Below, in pieces: positions 28,066-36,133 of a stretch of 64,000 nt of DNA. Origin of the DNA: Candidatus Flexicrinis affinis. Its GTDB lineage: Bacteria; Chloroflexota; Anaerolineae; Aggregatilineales; Phototrophicaceae. Location of the stretch: assembly GCA_016716525.1 (NCBI GenBank), contig JADJWE010000002.1, positions 434,001 to 498,000 on the forward strand, read 5' to 3'. The translations under genes and the position numbers were made by a program. The notes beneath the pieces are model-generated. The model saw nothing but the letters and a program-made list of their open reading frames with translations. It made no database searches and was not told the origin of the DNA. Within the stretch, counting starts at the first letter, position 1. The number at the start of each line of letters is the position of its first letter.

Positions 28066-28098
28066 GGACGGGACAGGCGCATGGGGCCTGTCCCGTCC
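28066..28098 (+). terminator. Strong hairpin between nosZ and the NosB-like gene
   Basis: A perfect 13-base inverted repeat (28066-28078 with 28086-28098) and a seven-base loop, followed by a C/G run rather than a T-run. It probably stabilises the nosZ message or partly ends it, making nosZ more abundant than the accessory genes. Confidence 0.6.
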
Positions 28099-28143
28099 CC
28101 CCGGGGAAGCAAACCACTGTGTCGGTAGGGAAGAGAGAAGAGA

Positions 28144-28818
28144 ATGGCTACGCAGACCATGAACCAAGAACACGTTTACCCGCAGAGTACGCAAGCCACG
28201 GCGGCATCGTCACGTTTGGTGCGATGGCTGCCGACCGGCATGCTGCTGATCGCCGCCATACTGCTGGTCGCGTCGATCGCGTTCCCCTATTGGGGGTTGG
28301 TGCTCGAAGCACCGCAGTACCCCGGAGGCTTGGAGATGCGCGTATTCATCAACTACATGACGGGCGACGAAGATCCCCGCCTCGATGAAGTGCGTGAGAT
28401 CGACGGCCTGAATCACTACATCGGCATGAAGTCGCTGTACGACGCTGCCACGGTCGAGCGCGCCATCGCAGTTCCGGGCGTGATCATCATGGTCGTATCG
28501 CTCGCGGCCGTCGCGTTTGTTCGCCGTCGCTGGCTGTGGTTGTTGGCTGTCCCGGCGATCGTGTTTCCAGCAGTGTTCCTCGGCGATCTGGCCTACTGGC
28601 TCAACCACTATGGTCAGAACCTCGACCCGTATGCTCCACTTTCGAGCGCGATCGGGCCGTTCACGCCGACCATCCTCGGCGAGGGCATCATCGGTCAGTT
28701 CCGTACCGTCGCGTACGTCAGCCCGGGCTGGATCATGGCTGCCACGGCTTCCGTTCTAGTGCTGGGCGCACTGCTGATCCGGTGGTTCGAACACACGCGA
28801 ACCCGCAGGGGGCAGTAA
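28144..28818 (+). CDS. NosB-like integral membrane protein of the nos cluster
   Basis: A 224-residue membrane protein with about four hydrophobic segments (near 28-52, 108-126, 130-150, 196-212) and a polar loop after the first that includes FINYMTGDEDPRLDE. Its place right after nosZ and before nosD matches NosB of clade II nos clusters, a membrane protein of unknown role. The name rests on position and topology rather than a motif. AAGAGAAGAGA before the ATG may serve as ribosome binding site. Confidence 0.65.
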   Translation: MATQTMNQEHVYPQSTQATAASSRLVRWLPTGMLLIAAILLVASIAFPYWGLVLEAPQYPGGLEMRVFINYMTGDEDPRLDEVREIDGLNHYIGMKSLYDAATVERAIAVPGVIIMVVSLAAVAFVRRRWLWLLAVPAIVFPAVFLGDLAYWLNHYGQNLDPYAPLSSAIGPFTPTILGEGIIGQFRTVAYVSPGWIMAATASVLVLGALLIRWFEHTRTRRGQ

Positions 28819-28821
28819 GCC

Positions 28822-30273
28822 ATGACGTTGAAGCGGATTGCCCCCGTATTCTCGCTGATCGCGCTGCTCGGGCTTACGATCGGCGGCGCGCACGCGCAGG
28901 CAGACAGCGTCCTAACTGTCGCTCCGGGCGCGGCTTACGAGACCATTGACGCCGCGATCGCCGCTGCCTCCGACGGCGACGTGATCGAAGTGCGCGGCGG
29001 TCAGTTCGACGCGCCGCTGCTCATCGACAAGTCGGTCACGCTGCGCGGCGTCGATCAGCCCGTGATCGATGGTCATGGCGAGGGCAGTCTCGTCCTCATC
29101 GCGGCGCCGGACGTGCGATTCGAGGGCTTCACAGTCCGCAATTCGGGCGCGAACGTCAACCACGAGGACACCGGTATCGTCGTGCAGGCCTCGCGGGTGA
29201 CACTGGCCGATAACCGGGTCGAAGATGTCTTGTTCGGCATCTACTTCGCGGAGGGCCACGACGGAATCTCGCGCGGCAACACCGTCCGCTGCTATGACCG
29301 CGAACTCGGCCTGCGAGGCGACGGCATCCGGGTGTGGTACAGCAATCGTGTCACGATCACCGGCAACACGGCCATCAACTGCCGGGACACCCTGATCTGG
29401 TACGCGCAAGACATATTGATCGAAAACAACGTCTTCCAAGATGGCCGCTATGGGCTGCACTTCATGTACAGCAGCCACGCCACTGTCGAGAACAACACGT
29501 TCGAAGGCAATTCGGTCGGCAGCTACCTCATGTACTCTCAGCACCTCACCATGCGCGGCAATCACATGGTGGAAAATCGTGGGCCGAGCGGTTACGGCAT
29601 CGCGCTCAAAGACATGGACTACGTCACTCTGCAAGACAATCTGCTCGTCGGCAATCGAGCTGGCATCTATATCGATAACTCACCAGCGCTGTACGGAATC
29701 ACGAACTCCGTAACCGGCAACTTTGTCGCCTACAACGACATCGGCATAGCCGGGCTGCCGTCGACAGCGCGCAACGACGTACGGAATAACACCTTCCTTG
29801 AAAATACGCAGCAGGTGAGCGTGCTCGGGCGCGGCAATCTGCTGGCAAACACATGGTCGCAGAACTTCTGGAGCAATTACGTCGGCTATGACGGCGACGG
29901 CGACGGGATCGGCGACGTGCCGTTTCGCGCCGAGAAGCTGTTTGAAAGCCTGATCGACGGCGAACCTGCACTGCGGCTGTTCCTTTACAGCCCGGTCAGC
30001 CAAGCCATCGACTTCGCCGCGTCGGCGTTTCCATCGCTGCGCCCCGACCCGAAAGTCATCGACGAAGCGCCCGCCATGCACTACGCCATCCCCGCCGCCG
30101 CAGCGCAGTCCGCCCAAAGCGACGGACTGGCCCTGCTCCTCGCGGCAGGCGCGCTGATCGTCCTTGGCAGCGCCGTAGTCGTCTTCGGCATCGGCATCCA
30201 GCGCGGGGCTAGCCGCACGCGAAACCCCGTGAGTACATCGCAACATTTGACACCGGAAAGCGGGGCATCATGA
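28822..30273 (+). CDS. nosD: NosD, periplasmic copper-maturation factor
   Basis: A 483-residue protein for assembly of the NosZ copper centre. A signal peptide (about 1-22) is followed by right-handed beta-helix repeats with recurrent N-x-G-I/N-N-T patterns (FHNSGANV-like, ITGNTAINC, IENNVFQDG, VENNTFEGN). NFWSNYVGYDGDGDGIGD near residue 350 is a NosD hallmark. A C-terminal hydrophobic segment (LLLAAGALIVLGSAVVVF) may anchor it in the membrane. It overlaps nosF by four bases. Confidence 0.93.
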   Translation: MTLKRIAPVFSLIALLGLTIGGAHAQADSVLTVAPGAAYETIDAAIAAASDGDVIEVRGGQFDAPLLIDKSVTLRGVDQPVIDGHGEGSLVLIAAPDVRFEGFTVRNSGANVNHEDTGIVVQASRVTLADNRVEDVLFGIYFAEGHDGISRGNTVRCYDRELGLRGDGIRVWYSNRVTITGNTAINCRDTLIWYAQDILIENNVFQDGRYGLHFMYSSHATVENNTFEGNSVGSYLMYSQHLTMRGNHMVENRGPSGYGIALKDMDYVTLQDNLLVGNRAGIYIDNSPALYGITNSVTGNFVAYNDIGIAGLPSTARNDVRNNTFLENTQQVSVLGRGNLLANTWSQNFWSNYVGYDGDGDGIGDVPFRAEKLFESLIDGEPALRLFLYSPVSQAIDFAASAFPSLRPDPKVIDEAPAMHYAIPAAAAQSAQSDGLALLLAAGALIVLGSAVVVFGIGIQRGASRTRNPVSTSQHLTPESGAS

Positions 30274-31154
30274 TTACTGCGAGCAACCTGACCAAGCGGT
30301 ACGGCAAAGTCGCCGCTCTCAACGACGTTTCGTTCACCATTGAGGCAGGCGAAGCGGTCGCACTATGGGGCGCGAACGGGGCCGGCAAGACGACGACCCT
30401 GCGCTGTCTGCTGGGCGTGCAGGGCTTCGAAGGTTCGCTGACCATCAACAATATCGACGTGCAGCGGCACAGCAAAGCGGCGCGGGCAGCCATTGGATAC
30501 GTGCCGCAGGAAGCCACGTTCTACGACATGACGGTCAACGAAACCGCGCAGTTCTACGCCCGCTTGAAGAAGGCCGATCCACATCGTGCCGCAGAGGTGC
30601 TGGAACAGGTGCAGTTGAGCGAACACGCCGGCAAACGCGTGTCGATGCTGTCCGGCGGCATGAAGCAGCGCCTTGCGCTGGCCGTCGCGCTGCTGGCCGA
30701 TCCGCCAGTGCTGGTGCTTGACGAACCGACCGCCAATCTCGATGTCAAGGCACAGCGCGACTTCATCCGCACCATTCAGAGCCTCAATCATGCCGGTAAG
30801 ACGATCGTGTTCTCCTCGCACCGGCTTGACGAAGTGGTCGCGCTCGGAACGCGCGTGCTGGTCCTGTCCGAAGGCCGCCTGATGCTCGAATGCCGTCCGC
30901 ATGAGCTGGCGAGCAAGCTCGGCCTGCACCGCTGGCTTCGGCTTTGGGTTCCGGTCGAACACAAAGACAACACGCTGAACGTCCTCGGCCAAAACGGATT
31001 CACCACCATGCCCAACGGCACCAGCATCTACGTTCAGGTCAATGCCGACGGCAAGATCGCCCCGCTGCGCTCGCTTCAGCAGGCCAGCATCCCGGTCGAG
31101 GACTTCGAGCTGATCGACGGCGAATTGATGCCGCAAGGAGACAGCCATGCTTGA
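30270..31154 (+). CDS. nosF: NosF, ABC transporter ATPase
   Basis: A 294-residue ATPase that with NosY and NosD delivers a sulfur species or another factor for CuZ assembly. Walker A is GANGAGKT near residue 35, the signature is LSGGMKQRLALA and Walker B is VLVLDEPT. The start overlaps the nosD stop, and the end overlaps nosY by eight bases, so translation is tightly coupled. A C-terminal domain of about 80 residues follows the ATPase core. Confidence 0.93.
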   Translation: MITASNLTKRYGKVAALNDVSFTIEAGEAVALWGANGAGKTTTLRCLLGVQGFEGSLTINNIDVQRHSKAARAAIGYVPQEATFYDMTVNETAQFYARLKKADPHRAAEVLEQVQLSEHAGKRVSMLSGGMKQRLALAVALLADPPVLVLDEPTANLDVKAQRDFIRTIQSLNHAGKTIVFSSHRLDEVVALGTRVLVLSEGRLMLECRPHELASKLGLHRWLRLWVPVEHKDNTLNVLGQNGFTTMPNGTSIYVQVNADGKIAPLRSLQQASIPVEDFELIDGELMPQGDSHA

Positions 31155-32001
31155 GTTTGCCAACGTCCGTGCCATAGCTCGCAAAGAACTGCGGGACGCC
31201 CTGCATAACCGCTGGTTTCTGGTGTTCACGATCGCGTTCGCCGGGTTGGCGCTCACGCTGTCGACGCTGACGCAGCCCGGAAGCAGCACGTTTCGCGCGA
31301 TGAGCTACAGCCGCACCGCTGCCAGCCTGATCAACCTCGTGCTGCTGTTCGTCCCGCTGATCGGCCTGACACTCGGCGCGGCGAACATCGCCGGCGACCG
31401 CGAGACCGGCGCGCTGGCCTATTTGCTCGCACAGCCCGTCAACCGCGCCGAAATCCTGCTCGGCAAGTACGTCGGCATGGCGTCTGCGCTGCTGGCGACG
31501 TTGACGCTGGGCTTCGGTGCCGCGGGTTTCGTCCTCGCGCTTCAGCTCAGTCTGCAAGATGCCGGTGGCTACCTGCTCACCGTCGCGCTGGCCTACCTGC
31601 TCGCGCTGGCGATGCTGAGTCTGGGCTTCCTCATGTCCATTCTGGCGCGCAAGACAGCAACCGCGCTTGGCGGCGCGCTCTTCCTGTGGCTGCTGCTCGT
31701 ATTCATCGGCGACCTCGGCATTATGGGCACAACCGTCTCGATGCGGCTGCCGATCGAGGCCGTCTTCTTCGTTTCCGTGCTCAATCCGCTGCAGATGTTC
31801 AAGATCGCCTCGATCCTGTCCGTTCAGGCCAACCTCGAAGTGCTCGGCCCGGCGGGTCTCTACGCAACAAACCAATTCGGCGCGCTGCTGCTTCCGCTGC
31901 TGGTCGCCGGATTGCTGGCTTGGGTTGTCATTCCGCTGGCTGCCGCTGTGCGCTTTTTCGGCCGACAGGAACGGTTTGTTATGAAAGCGAGCACCCGATG
32001 A
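31147..32001 (+). CDS. nosY: NosY, ABC transporter permease
   Basis: A 284-residue membrane protein with about six hydrophobic segments, the permease partner of NosF. AIARKELRDALHNRW at the N-terminus and GDRETGALAYLLAQPVNR are typical of NosY-type permeases. It overlaps nosF by eight bases and the following lipoprotein gene by four. Confidence 0.92.
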   Translation: MLEFANVRAIARKELRDALHNRWFLVFTIAFAGLALTLSTLTQPGSSTFRAMSYSRTAASLINLVLLFVPLIGLTLGAANIAGDRETGALAYLLAQPVNRAEILLGKYVGMASALLATLTLGFGAAGFVLALQLSLQDAGGYLLTVALAYLLALAMLSLGFLMSILARKTATALGGALFLWLLLVFIGDLGIMGTTVSMRLPIEAVFFVSVLNPLQMFKIASILSVQANLEVLGPAGLYATNQFGALLLPLLVAGLLAWVVIPLAAAVRFFGRQERFVMKASTR

Positions 32002-32744
32002 AGACGCCGATCACCGTACTCTGTGCCGCTGCGCTGACGATCGCGCTCGCTGCATGCGGGCAGTCGAACGGTTCATCCGGCGCGGCGGTCGACATCGATG
32101 TCGCCGTGCGGGCGGAACCGGAACAACTGGCCGTCGGTGAAACCACCCTCGTCGTCACGCTTACGGACGCGACCGGCGCGCCGGTTGACGGCGCATCGGT
32201 CCGCGCCCATGGCGACATGGATCACGAAGGCATGGAGCCTATCGACGGCGAGGCCAGCTCAGGCAATCACGGCGAGTACCGCGTGCCGTTCGCATGGACG
32301 ATGGGCGGTGGCTGGATCGTCACCGTCACGGCCAAGCTGTCGGACGGCTCGGAAACCTCGCAGACTTTCGAATTCTTTGTTGAGGCGATTTCCAGCGAGA
32401 GCGTCATCAACCGGCAAAGCACGTCCTCGACGGATGGCAGCGCCGTCACGATCGCCTATCAACCCGACAACAACCCCGCCCTTCTCGGCGATTCGACGGT
32501 GACGATTGTTGTGACCGACCACGCCGGCGCGCCAATAACCGATGCCACCGTGTCGGTGCGCGGCGATATGGCGCATCACGGCATGATGCCGTCGACCGGC
32601 GAGGGGTCGCACCACGACGACGGGCATTACGTCGTCCCGATTCAGTGGACGATGGTGGGCGACTGGCAGGTCACGGTGCACGTCACCTTGCCCGACGGGC
32701 GCATTGGCGAGCGCGTTTTCGACCAGCAAGTCGTCATTGAGTAA
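31998..32744 (+). CDS. Lipoprotein with two FixH/YtkA-like domains
   Basis: A 248-residue lipoprotein; the lipobox LAAC puts the modified cysteine at residue 20. Two similar domains follow, each with a Met/His-rich turn (GDMDHEGMEP and GDMAHHGMMP) and a conserved W-T-M-x-G-x-W strand. This resembles FixH/YtkA-like domains, and the Met/His clusters suggest copper binding. No NosL is present in the cluster, so this protein may act as the copper donor; that is inference. The start overlaps the nosY stop as ATGA. Confidence 0.75.
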   Translation: MKTPITVLCAAALTIALAACGQSNGSSGAAVDIDVAVRAEPEQLAVGETTLVVTLTDATGAPVDGASVRAHGDMDHEGMEPIDGEASSGNHGEYRVPFAWTMGGGWIVTVTAKLSDGSETSQTFEFFVEAISSESVINRQSTSSTDGSAVTIAYQPDNNPALLGDSTVTIVVTDHAGAPITDATVSVRGDMAHHGMMPSTGEGSHHDDGHYVVPIQWTMVGDWQVTVHVTLPDGRIGERVFDQQVVIE

Positions 32745-32805
32745 ATCGGGCGCCGCCTGTAATTGCGAAGCAGGCACGTAACACGCGACAACGGAGAGCG
32801 TAATC

Positions 32806-33783
32806 ATGTCTCAACAGAACGACAGCAGCAACCAAGTCAATCAGTACGGGCACGCCGCGGGCGCGATCATGGTGGTCCTGTTCATCGTCATCATTATGAT
32901 GATCGCGCAGGAGTCGGCGGGCATTCCGGTGGCGTCGCTGCCACGCCCGGGCGACAAGTCGCCCACCCCGACGATCACCGCGACGCCGACCGAGACACCG
33001 TTGCCAACGGCTACTGCGACGTCGACCCCGACCGAAACGCCACTGCCCACCGCAACACTGACGCCTTCGCGCACACCGCTGCCGAGCAATACGCCCGTTC
33101 CCCCGAGCGAAACGCCGGCAACTGATTCAGGCGGCGGATCGACCACAAATTACGATCCGGCAGTCGTGTCTCGCGGCGAAATGCTGTTCGTCTCGTGCGC
33201 CGCATGCCACGGCCCCGACGCGCGCGGCATTCCGAACCTTGGCAAAGACCTGATCGACAGCGAGTTTGTCGCGGCCCAGACCGACGACGCGCTCGTGCAG
33301 TTCATCATCACCGGCCGGCCGATCTGGGACCCTCAAAACACAACCGGTATCGACATGCCCGGCAAGGGCGGTAATCCCACGCTGACGAGTGACGACATTC
33401 ACGCGATCGTGGCCTACATCCGCACGCTGACCGCGGAGAGCAGCGGCCAGTCCGGCGCAGCTCCGGTATCGAACGCCGACGTCGCGTACGACCCTGCGCT
33501 GGTTGCCGAAGGCGAGCGTCAATACCCGGTATGCGCCGCATGTCACGGTCCGGATGCTCGCGGTATCCCGAACCTCGGCAAAGACCTCGTCGACAGCGAG
33601 TTCGTCGCCGGCCTCACCGACGAGGCGCTGCTGGACTTCATCAAGACCGGCCGACCGATCTGGGATCCGCAAAACACCACCGGTATCGATATGCCCGGCA
33701 AAGGCGGCAACCCGGCCCTGACCGACGACCAGATTCTCGGAATCATCGCGTATATCCGCACGTTGGCCGCGTCGGGAGAGTAG
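32806..33783 (+). CDS. Membrane-anchored di-haem cytochrome c
   Basis: A 325-residue cytochrome. An uncleaved hydrophobic anchor (about 17-34) is followed by a Thr/Pro-rich linker (50-105) and two cytochrome c domains with CAACH at 131-135 and 243-247. A TGIDMPGKGGNP segment in each supplies a likely axial Met. The two domains are close duplicates. It probably passes electrons to NosZ, as the c-type cytochromes of clade II clusters are thought to do. A good terminator follows at 33849. Confidence 0.9.
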   Translation: MSQQNDSSNQVNQYGHAAGAIMVVLFIVIIMMIAQESAGIPVASLPRPGDKSPTPTITATPTETPLPTATATSTPTETPLPTATLTPSRTPLPSNTPVPPSETPATDSGGGSTTNYDPAVVSRGEMLFVSCAACHGPDARGIPNLGKDLIDSEFVAAQTDDALVQFIITGRPIWDPQNTTGIDMPGKGGNPTLTSDDIHAIVAYIRTLTAESSGQSGAAPVSNADVAYDPALVAEGERQYPVCAACHGPDARGIPNLGKDLVDSEFVAGLTDEALLDFIKTGRPIWDPQNTTGIDMPGKGGNPALTDDQILGIIAYIRTLAASGE

Positions 33784-33848
33784 CGCCAACTAGCGACCGT
33801 TCCATTACTTACCATACACGAACTACGTACTGCGACGCGCAGTGCCAC

Positions 33849-33879
33849 AGCGGAGGCCTTCGGTTCGACGGCCTCCGCT
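33849..33879 (+). terminator. Intrinsic terminator of the nos operon
   Basis: A perfect ten-base stem (AGCGGAGGCC with GGCCTCCGCT) and an eleven-base loop, followed by GCTTTGT. It lies 65 bases after the cytochrome stop. Confidence 0.7.
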
Positions 33880-33913
33880 GCTTTGTCCACTCAATGCCGG
33901 ACTGTGGAGCAGT

Positions 33914-33941
33914 TTGACAGATTCGGAATCCGTGTTATGCT
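33914..33941 (+). promoter_or_regulatory. Promoter of the second LacI gene
   Basis: TTGACA at 33914-33919 and TATGCT at 33936-33941 with 16-base spacing, directly upstream of the operator palindrome. Confidence 0.65.
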
Positions 33942-33965
33942 CGAAATGAGCACGTTCTCATTTCG
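33942..33965. promoter_or_regulatory. LacI-type operator upstream of its own gene
   Basis: A perfect inverted repeat with nine-base arms (CGAAATGAG and CTCATTTCG) around CACGTT. Its core TGAGCACGTTCTCA differs by one base from the core of the site at 35019. It covers the expected transcription start. Confidence 0.7.
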
Positions 33966-33979
33966 AGGTTTTGCACGAA

Positions 33980-34990
33980 ATGTCACGTTGGCCCACCATC
34001 ATCGATGTCGCAAAGCTCGCCGGAGTATCGAAGGCGACTGCGGCACGCGTACTGAATGGGCAGCAAGACCTCGTGCGCGAGAACACCCAGCAGCGCGTCC
34101 TCGCCGCGGCGAAGGAACTGGGCTACGTACGCAACGCCGTCGCAGGAAGCTTACGCACCGACCAGACCTACATGGTCGCACTCTCCATCCCTGACATCAC
34201 CAACCCGTTCTGGCCCGACGTCGCGCGCGGCGTTCAGGACACGATGGAAGCAGAGGGTTACGCGACCGTCATCGTCAACAGTGACTGGAAATCCGAGCGC
34301 GAGACCAAGTTCCTGACCCTCGTCCGCCGCAACCGGTTCGACGGACTGATCATCAACGCGGTCGACACCTCGTCGCATGAACTGGAGACGCTCAACATCC
34401 CCGTCGTGATCCTCGGCAGCGGCAGCAATCACCCGCGCCTCGATGCGGTCGGCAGCGACACCGTACAGGGCACCGACGCCGCGCTTCAGCATCTTTACGA
34501 CCTCGGCCACCGCAAAATCGGTTTGATCTCCGCGCTGAACCGCCGCCGCTTCTCGACTCAGGCCGACCGCTACATCGCCTTCCACGAACGGCATCATCTA
34601 CCGCTGGAACGCGCAATCTTGATCGAAGGCGACTTCACGGAAGACGCGGGATACGACGCCATGCGGCGGCTGATGAGCCTTCCGCAGCCCCCGACTGCGG
34701 TGCTCGCGTCCAACGACAACATCGCCATCGGCGCAATGAAAGCGGCCCGCACGCTGGGACGTCGTATCCCCGAGGACGTGTCAATCGTGGGGATGGACGA
34801 CATCCACGCCGCCGCTACGACCTCCCCTGCCCTTACGACCGTCGCCAAACCGAAGTACGACATCGGCGTGACGGCCGCACGCATCTTGATCCAACGAATT
34901 TCGGAACCGGAGGTGACTGTCGTCCAGAAACGGAAGCTGCCATGCGAGTTGATCATTCGGGAGTCGACGGCCGCGCCGCCGGCCCTGTAA
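33980..34990 (+). CDS. LacI-family transcriptional regulator
   Basis: A 336-residue repressor. The N-terminal helix-turn-helix reads TIIDVAKLAGVSKATAARVLN; the effector domain follows (YMVALSIPDITNPFWPDVA, VLASNDNIAIGA, SIVGMDDIHA). An in-frame TTG at 33971 would add three residues; the ATG at 33980 is preferred. Matching palindromes lie before this gene and before the ADP-ribosylglycohydrolase gene at 35078, so it probably represses itself and the sugar transport/ADP-ribosylglycohydrolase operon until the sugar is present. Confidence 0.93.
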   Translation: MSRWPTIIDVAKLAGVSKATAARVLNGQQDLVRENTQQRVLAAAKELGYVRNAVAGSLRTDQTYMVALSIPDITNPFWPDVARGVQDTMEAEGYATVIVNSDWKSERETKFLTLVRRNRFDGLIINAVDTSSHELETLNIPVVILGSGSNHPRLDAVGSDTVQGTDAALQHLYDLGHRKIGLISALNRRRFSTQADRYIAFHERHHLPLERAILIEGDFTEDAGYDAMRRLMSLPQPPTAVLASNDNIAIGAMKAARTLGRRIPEDVSIVGMDDIHAAATTSPALTTVAKPKYDIGVTAARILIQRISEPEVTVVQKRKLPCELIIRESTAAPPAL

Positions 34991-35003
34991 GTTGCAGGAC
35001 GAG

Positions 35004-35061
35004 TTTCTTGGCGTCGTGCTGAGAACGTTCTCAGTTCTTGGCGCAATCGGGTTTCTTGGCG
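35004..35061 (+). repeat. Three copies of TTCTTGGCG
   Basis: The direct repeat begins at about 35005, 35035 and 35053, around and after the operator. It may be a regulator site or a -35-like element (TTGGCG); its significance is unclear. Confidence 0.3.
35019..35034. promoter_or_regulatory. LacI-type operator of the ADP-ribosylglycohydrolase operon
   Basis: CTGAGAACGTTCTCAG is a perfect 16-base palindrome 43 bases upstream of the ADP-ribosylglycohydrolase start. It shares its TGAG-N-ACGTTCTCA core with the site before the LacI gene. Confidence 0.75.
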
Positions 35062-35077
35062 AATAGGTGCAGGTTCT

Positions 35078-36061
35078 ATGACAAGTTCTGTTTATGAAGA
35101 TCGTGCAGCGGGGTGTCTGGTCGGGCTTGCGGTCGGCGACGCTTACGGCGACCTCGGCCGGCGTGACGCGTACCGTCAGCGCTACGGCATCATCACCAAC
35201 CTCTACGACGACGCGCGCAGCACCGACGACACCGAGTTCGCCATGCTCACCGCGCAAACCCTGATCGACTGCGGCGGCGACTTGACGACCGAGCATCTGA
35301 TCGCCTCGTGGCACAAGTACATCATCAGCGAGGGCGGCGTCGCGGAGCGTGGCGGCAAACCGCTGTACGGCGCGGTCGCTAACCTCGAACGCGGCATCCT
35401 CCCGCCCCTCTCCGGCAAAGACAACGTCCAGAACAACGACGATGGCGCGGCAATGCGCATCGCGCCTATTGGAATCGTTTGCGCGGGCAATCCGGCACGT
35501 GCGGCTGCCATGGCGCAGATCGAATCGGAGATCAGCCACGCCGCCGACGGCATCTGGGCGGCGCAGGCCGTCGCCGCCAGCGTGGCAGTGGCCGTCGACG
35601 GCGGCAGACCGGACGACATCATTCAGGCCGGACTCAACGTCATCCCGCACGACAGTTGGCTGAACCGCGCAATGATGCGGGCGTTCGGCATCTGCGATGC
35701 GGCGGGAAACATCGAGGACGCGTGGGAAGGCTTGCATACGCAGCTCTGGACTCCGGTGCACTCGATGGCCGCGGAAGCGATCCCGCAGGCTTACAGCATC
35801 TTCAAGCTGACCGGCGGAGACTTCAGGCGCGGCATGTTTTGGGCCGGCAATTTCGGGCGTGACGCCGACACGATTGGCGCGGTCGTCGGCGCGCTGTCCG
35901 GCGCAATCCACGGCCTAAAGGCGATTCCGCCCGAGTGGGTCGAGAAGGTGCGGCAGCCGGCCGGCGTCTGCCTGCGGTTCGCCGCCCGCATGGACATCGT
36001 CGAGACCGCACTTCAGCTCACGCGGCTTCGCACGTCGCGGCACACGTCGAACGGCACCTAG
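35078..36061 (+). CDS. ADP-ribosylglycohydrolase family protein
   Basis: A 327-residue all-helical DraG/ARH-type hydrolase, which cleaves ADP-ribosyl or related N- or O-glycosidic bonds using two Mg ions. Metal-site motifs are visible: GLAVGDAYG near residue 17, RSTDDTEFA near 48, NNDDGAAMRIAP near 118 and GRDADTIGAVVG near 262. It has no signal peptide. It is the first gene after the operator at 35019 and precedes the sugar importer, so the natural substrate may be an imported nucleoside- or ribose-containing compound rather than an ADP-ribosylated protein. Confidence 0.9.
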   Translation: MTSSVYEDRAAGCLVGLAVGDAYGDLGRRDAYRQRYGIITNLYDDARSTDDTEFAMLTAQTLIDCGGDLTTEHLIASWHKYIISEGGVAERGGKPLYGAVANLERGILPPLSGKDNVQNNDDGAAMRIAPIGIVCAGNPARAAAMAQIESEISHAADGIWAAQAVAASVAVAVDGGRPDDIIQAGLNVIPHDSWLNRAMMRAFGICDAAGNIEDAWEGLHTQLWTPVHSMAAEAIPQAYSIFKLTGGDFRRGMFWAGNFGRDADTIGAVVGALSGAIHGLKAIPPEWVEKVRQPAGVCLRFAARMDIVETALQLTRLRTSRHTSNGT

Positions 36062-36133
36062 TGTCTCTGCAAATTACGCACCTCGCCGCGTCATCTCGCC
36101 CGCAGATAATCGGTGATTTGAAAGTATGTTGAC

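Noticed and set aside
26095..28194. A 699-residue open frame antisense to nosZ, and similar long antisense frames at 38220-39359, 50400-51920 and 53272-54663
   Set aside because: GC-rich third positions make long antisense frames common; these have Arg/Val/Asp-rich compositions and no family motifs, and the sense strand encodes well-known proteins.
35019..35034. CTGAGAACGTTCTCAG as a LexA/SOS box
   Set aside because: It contains GAAC and GTTC but without the spacing of a LexA box, no SOS genes are nearby, and a related palindrome precedes the adjacent LacI gene.
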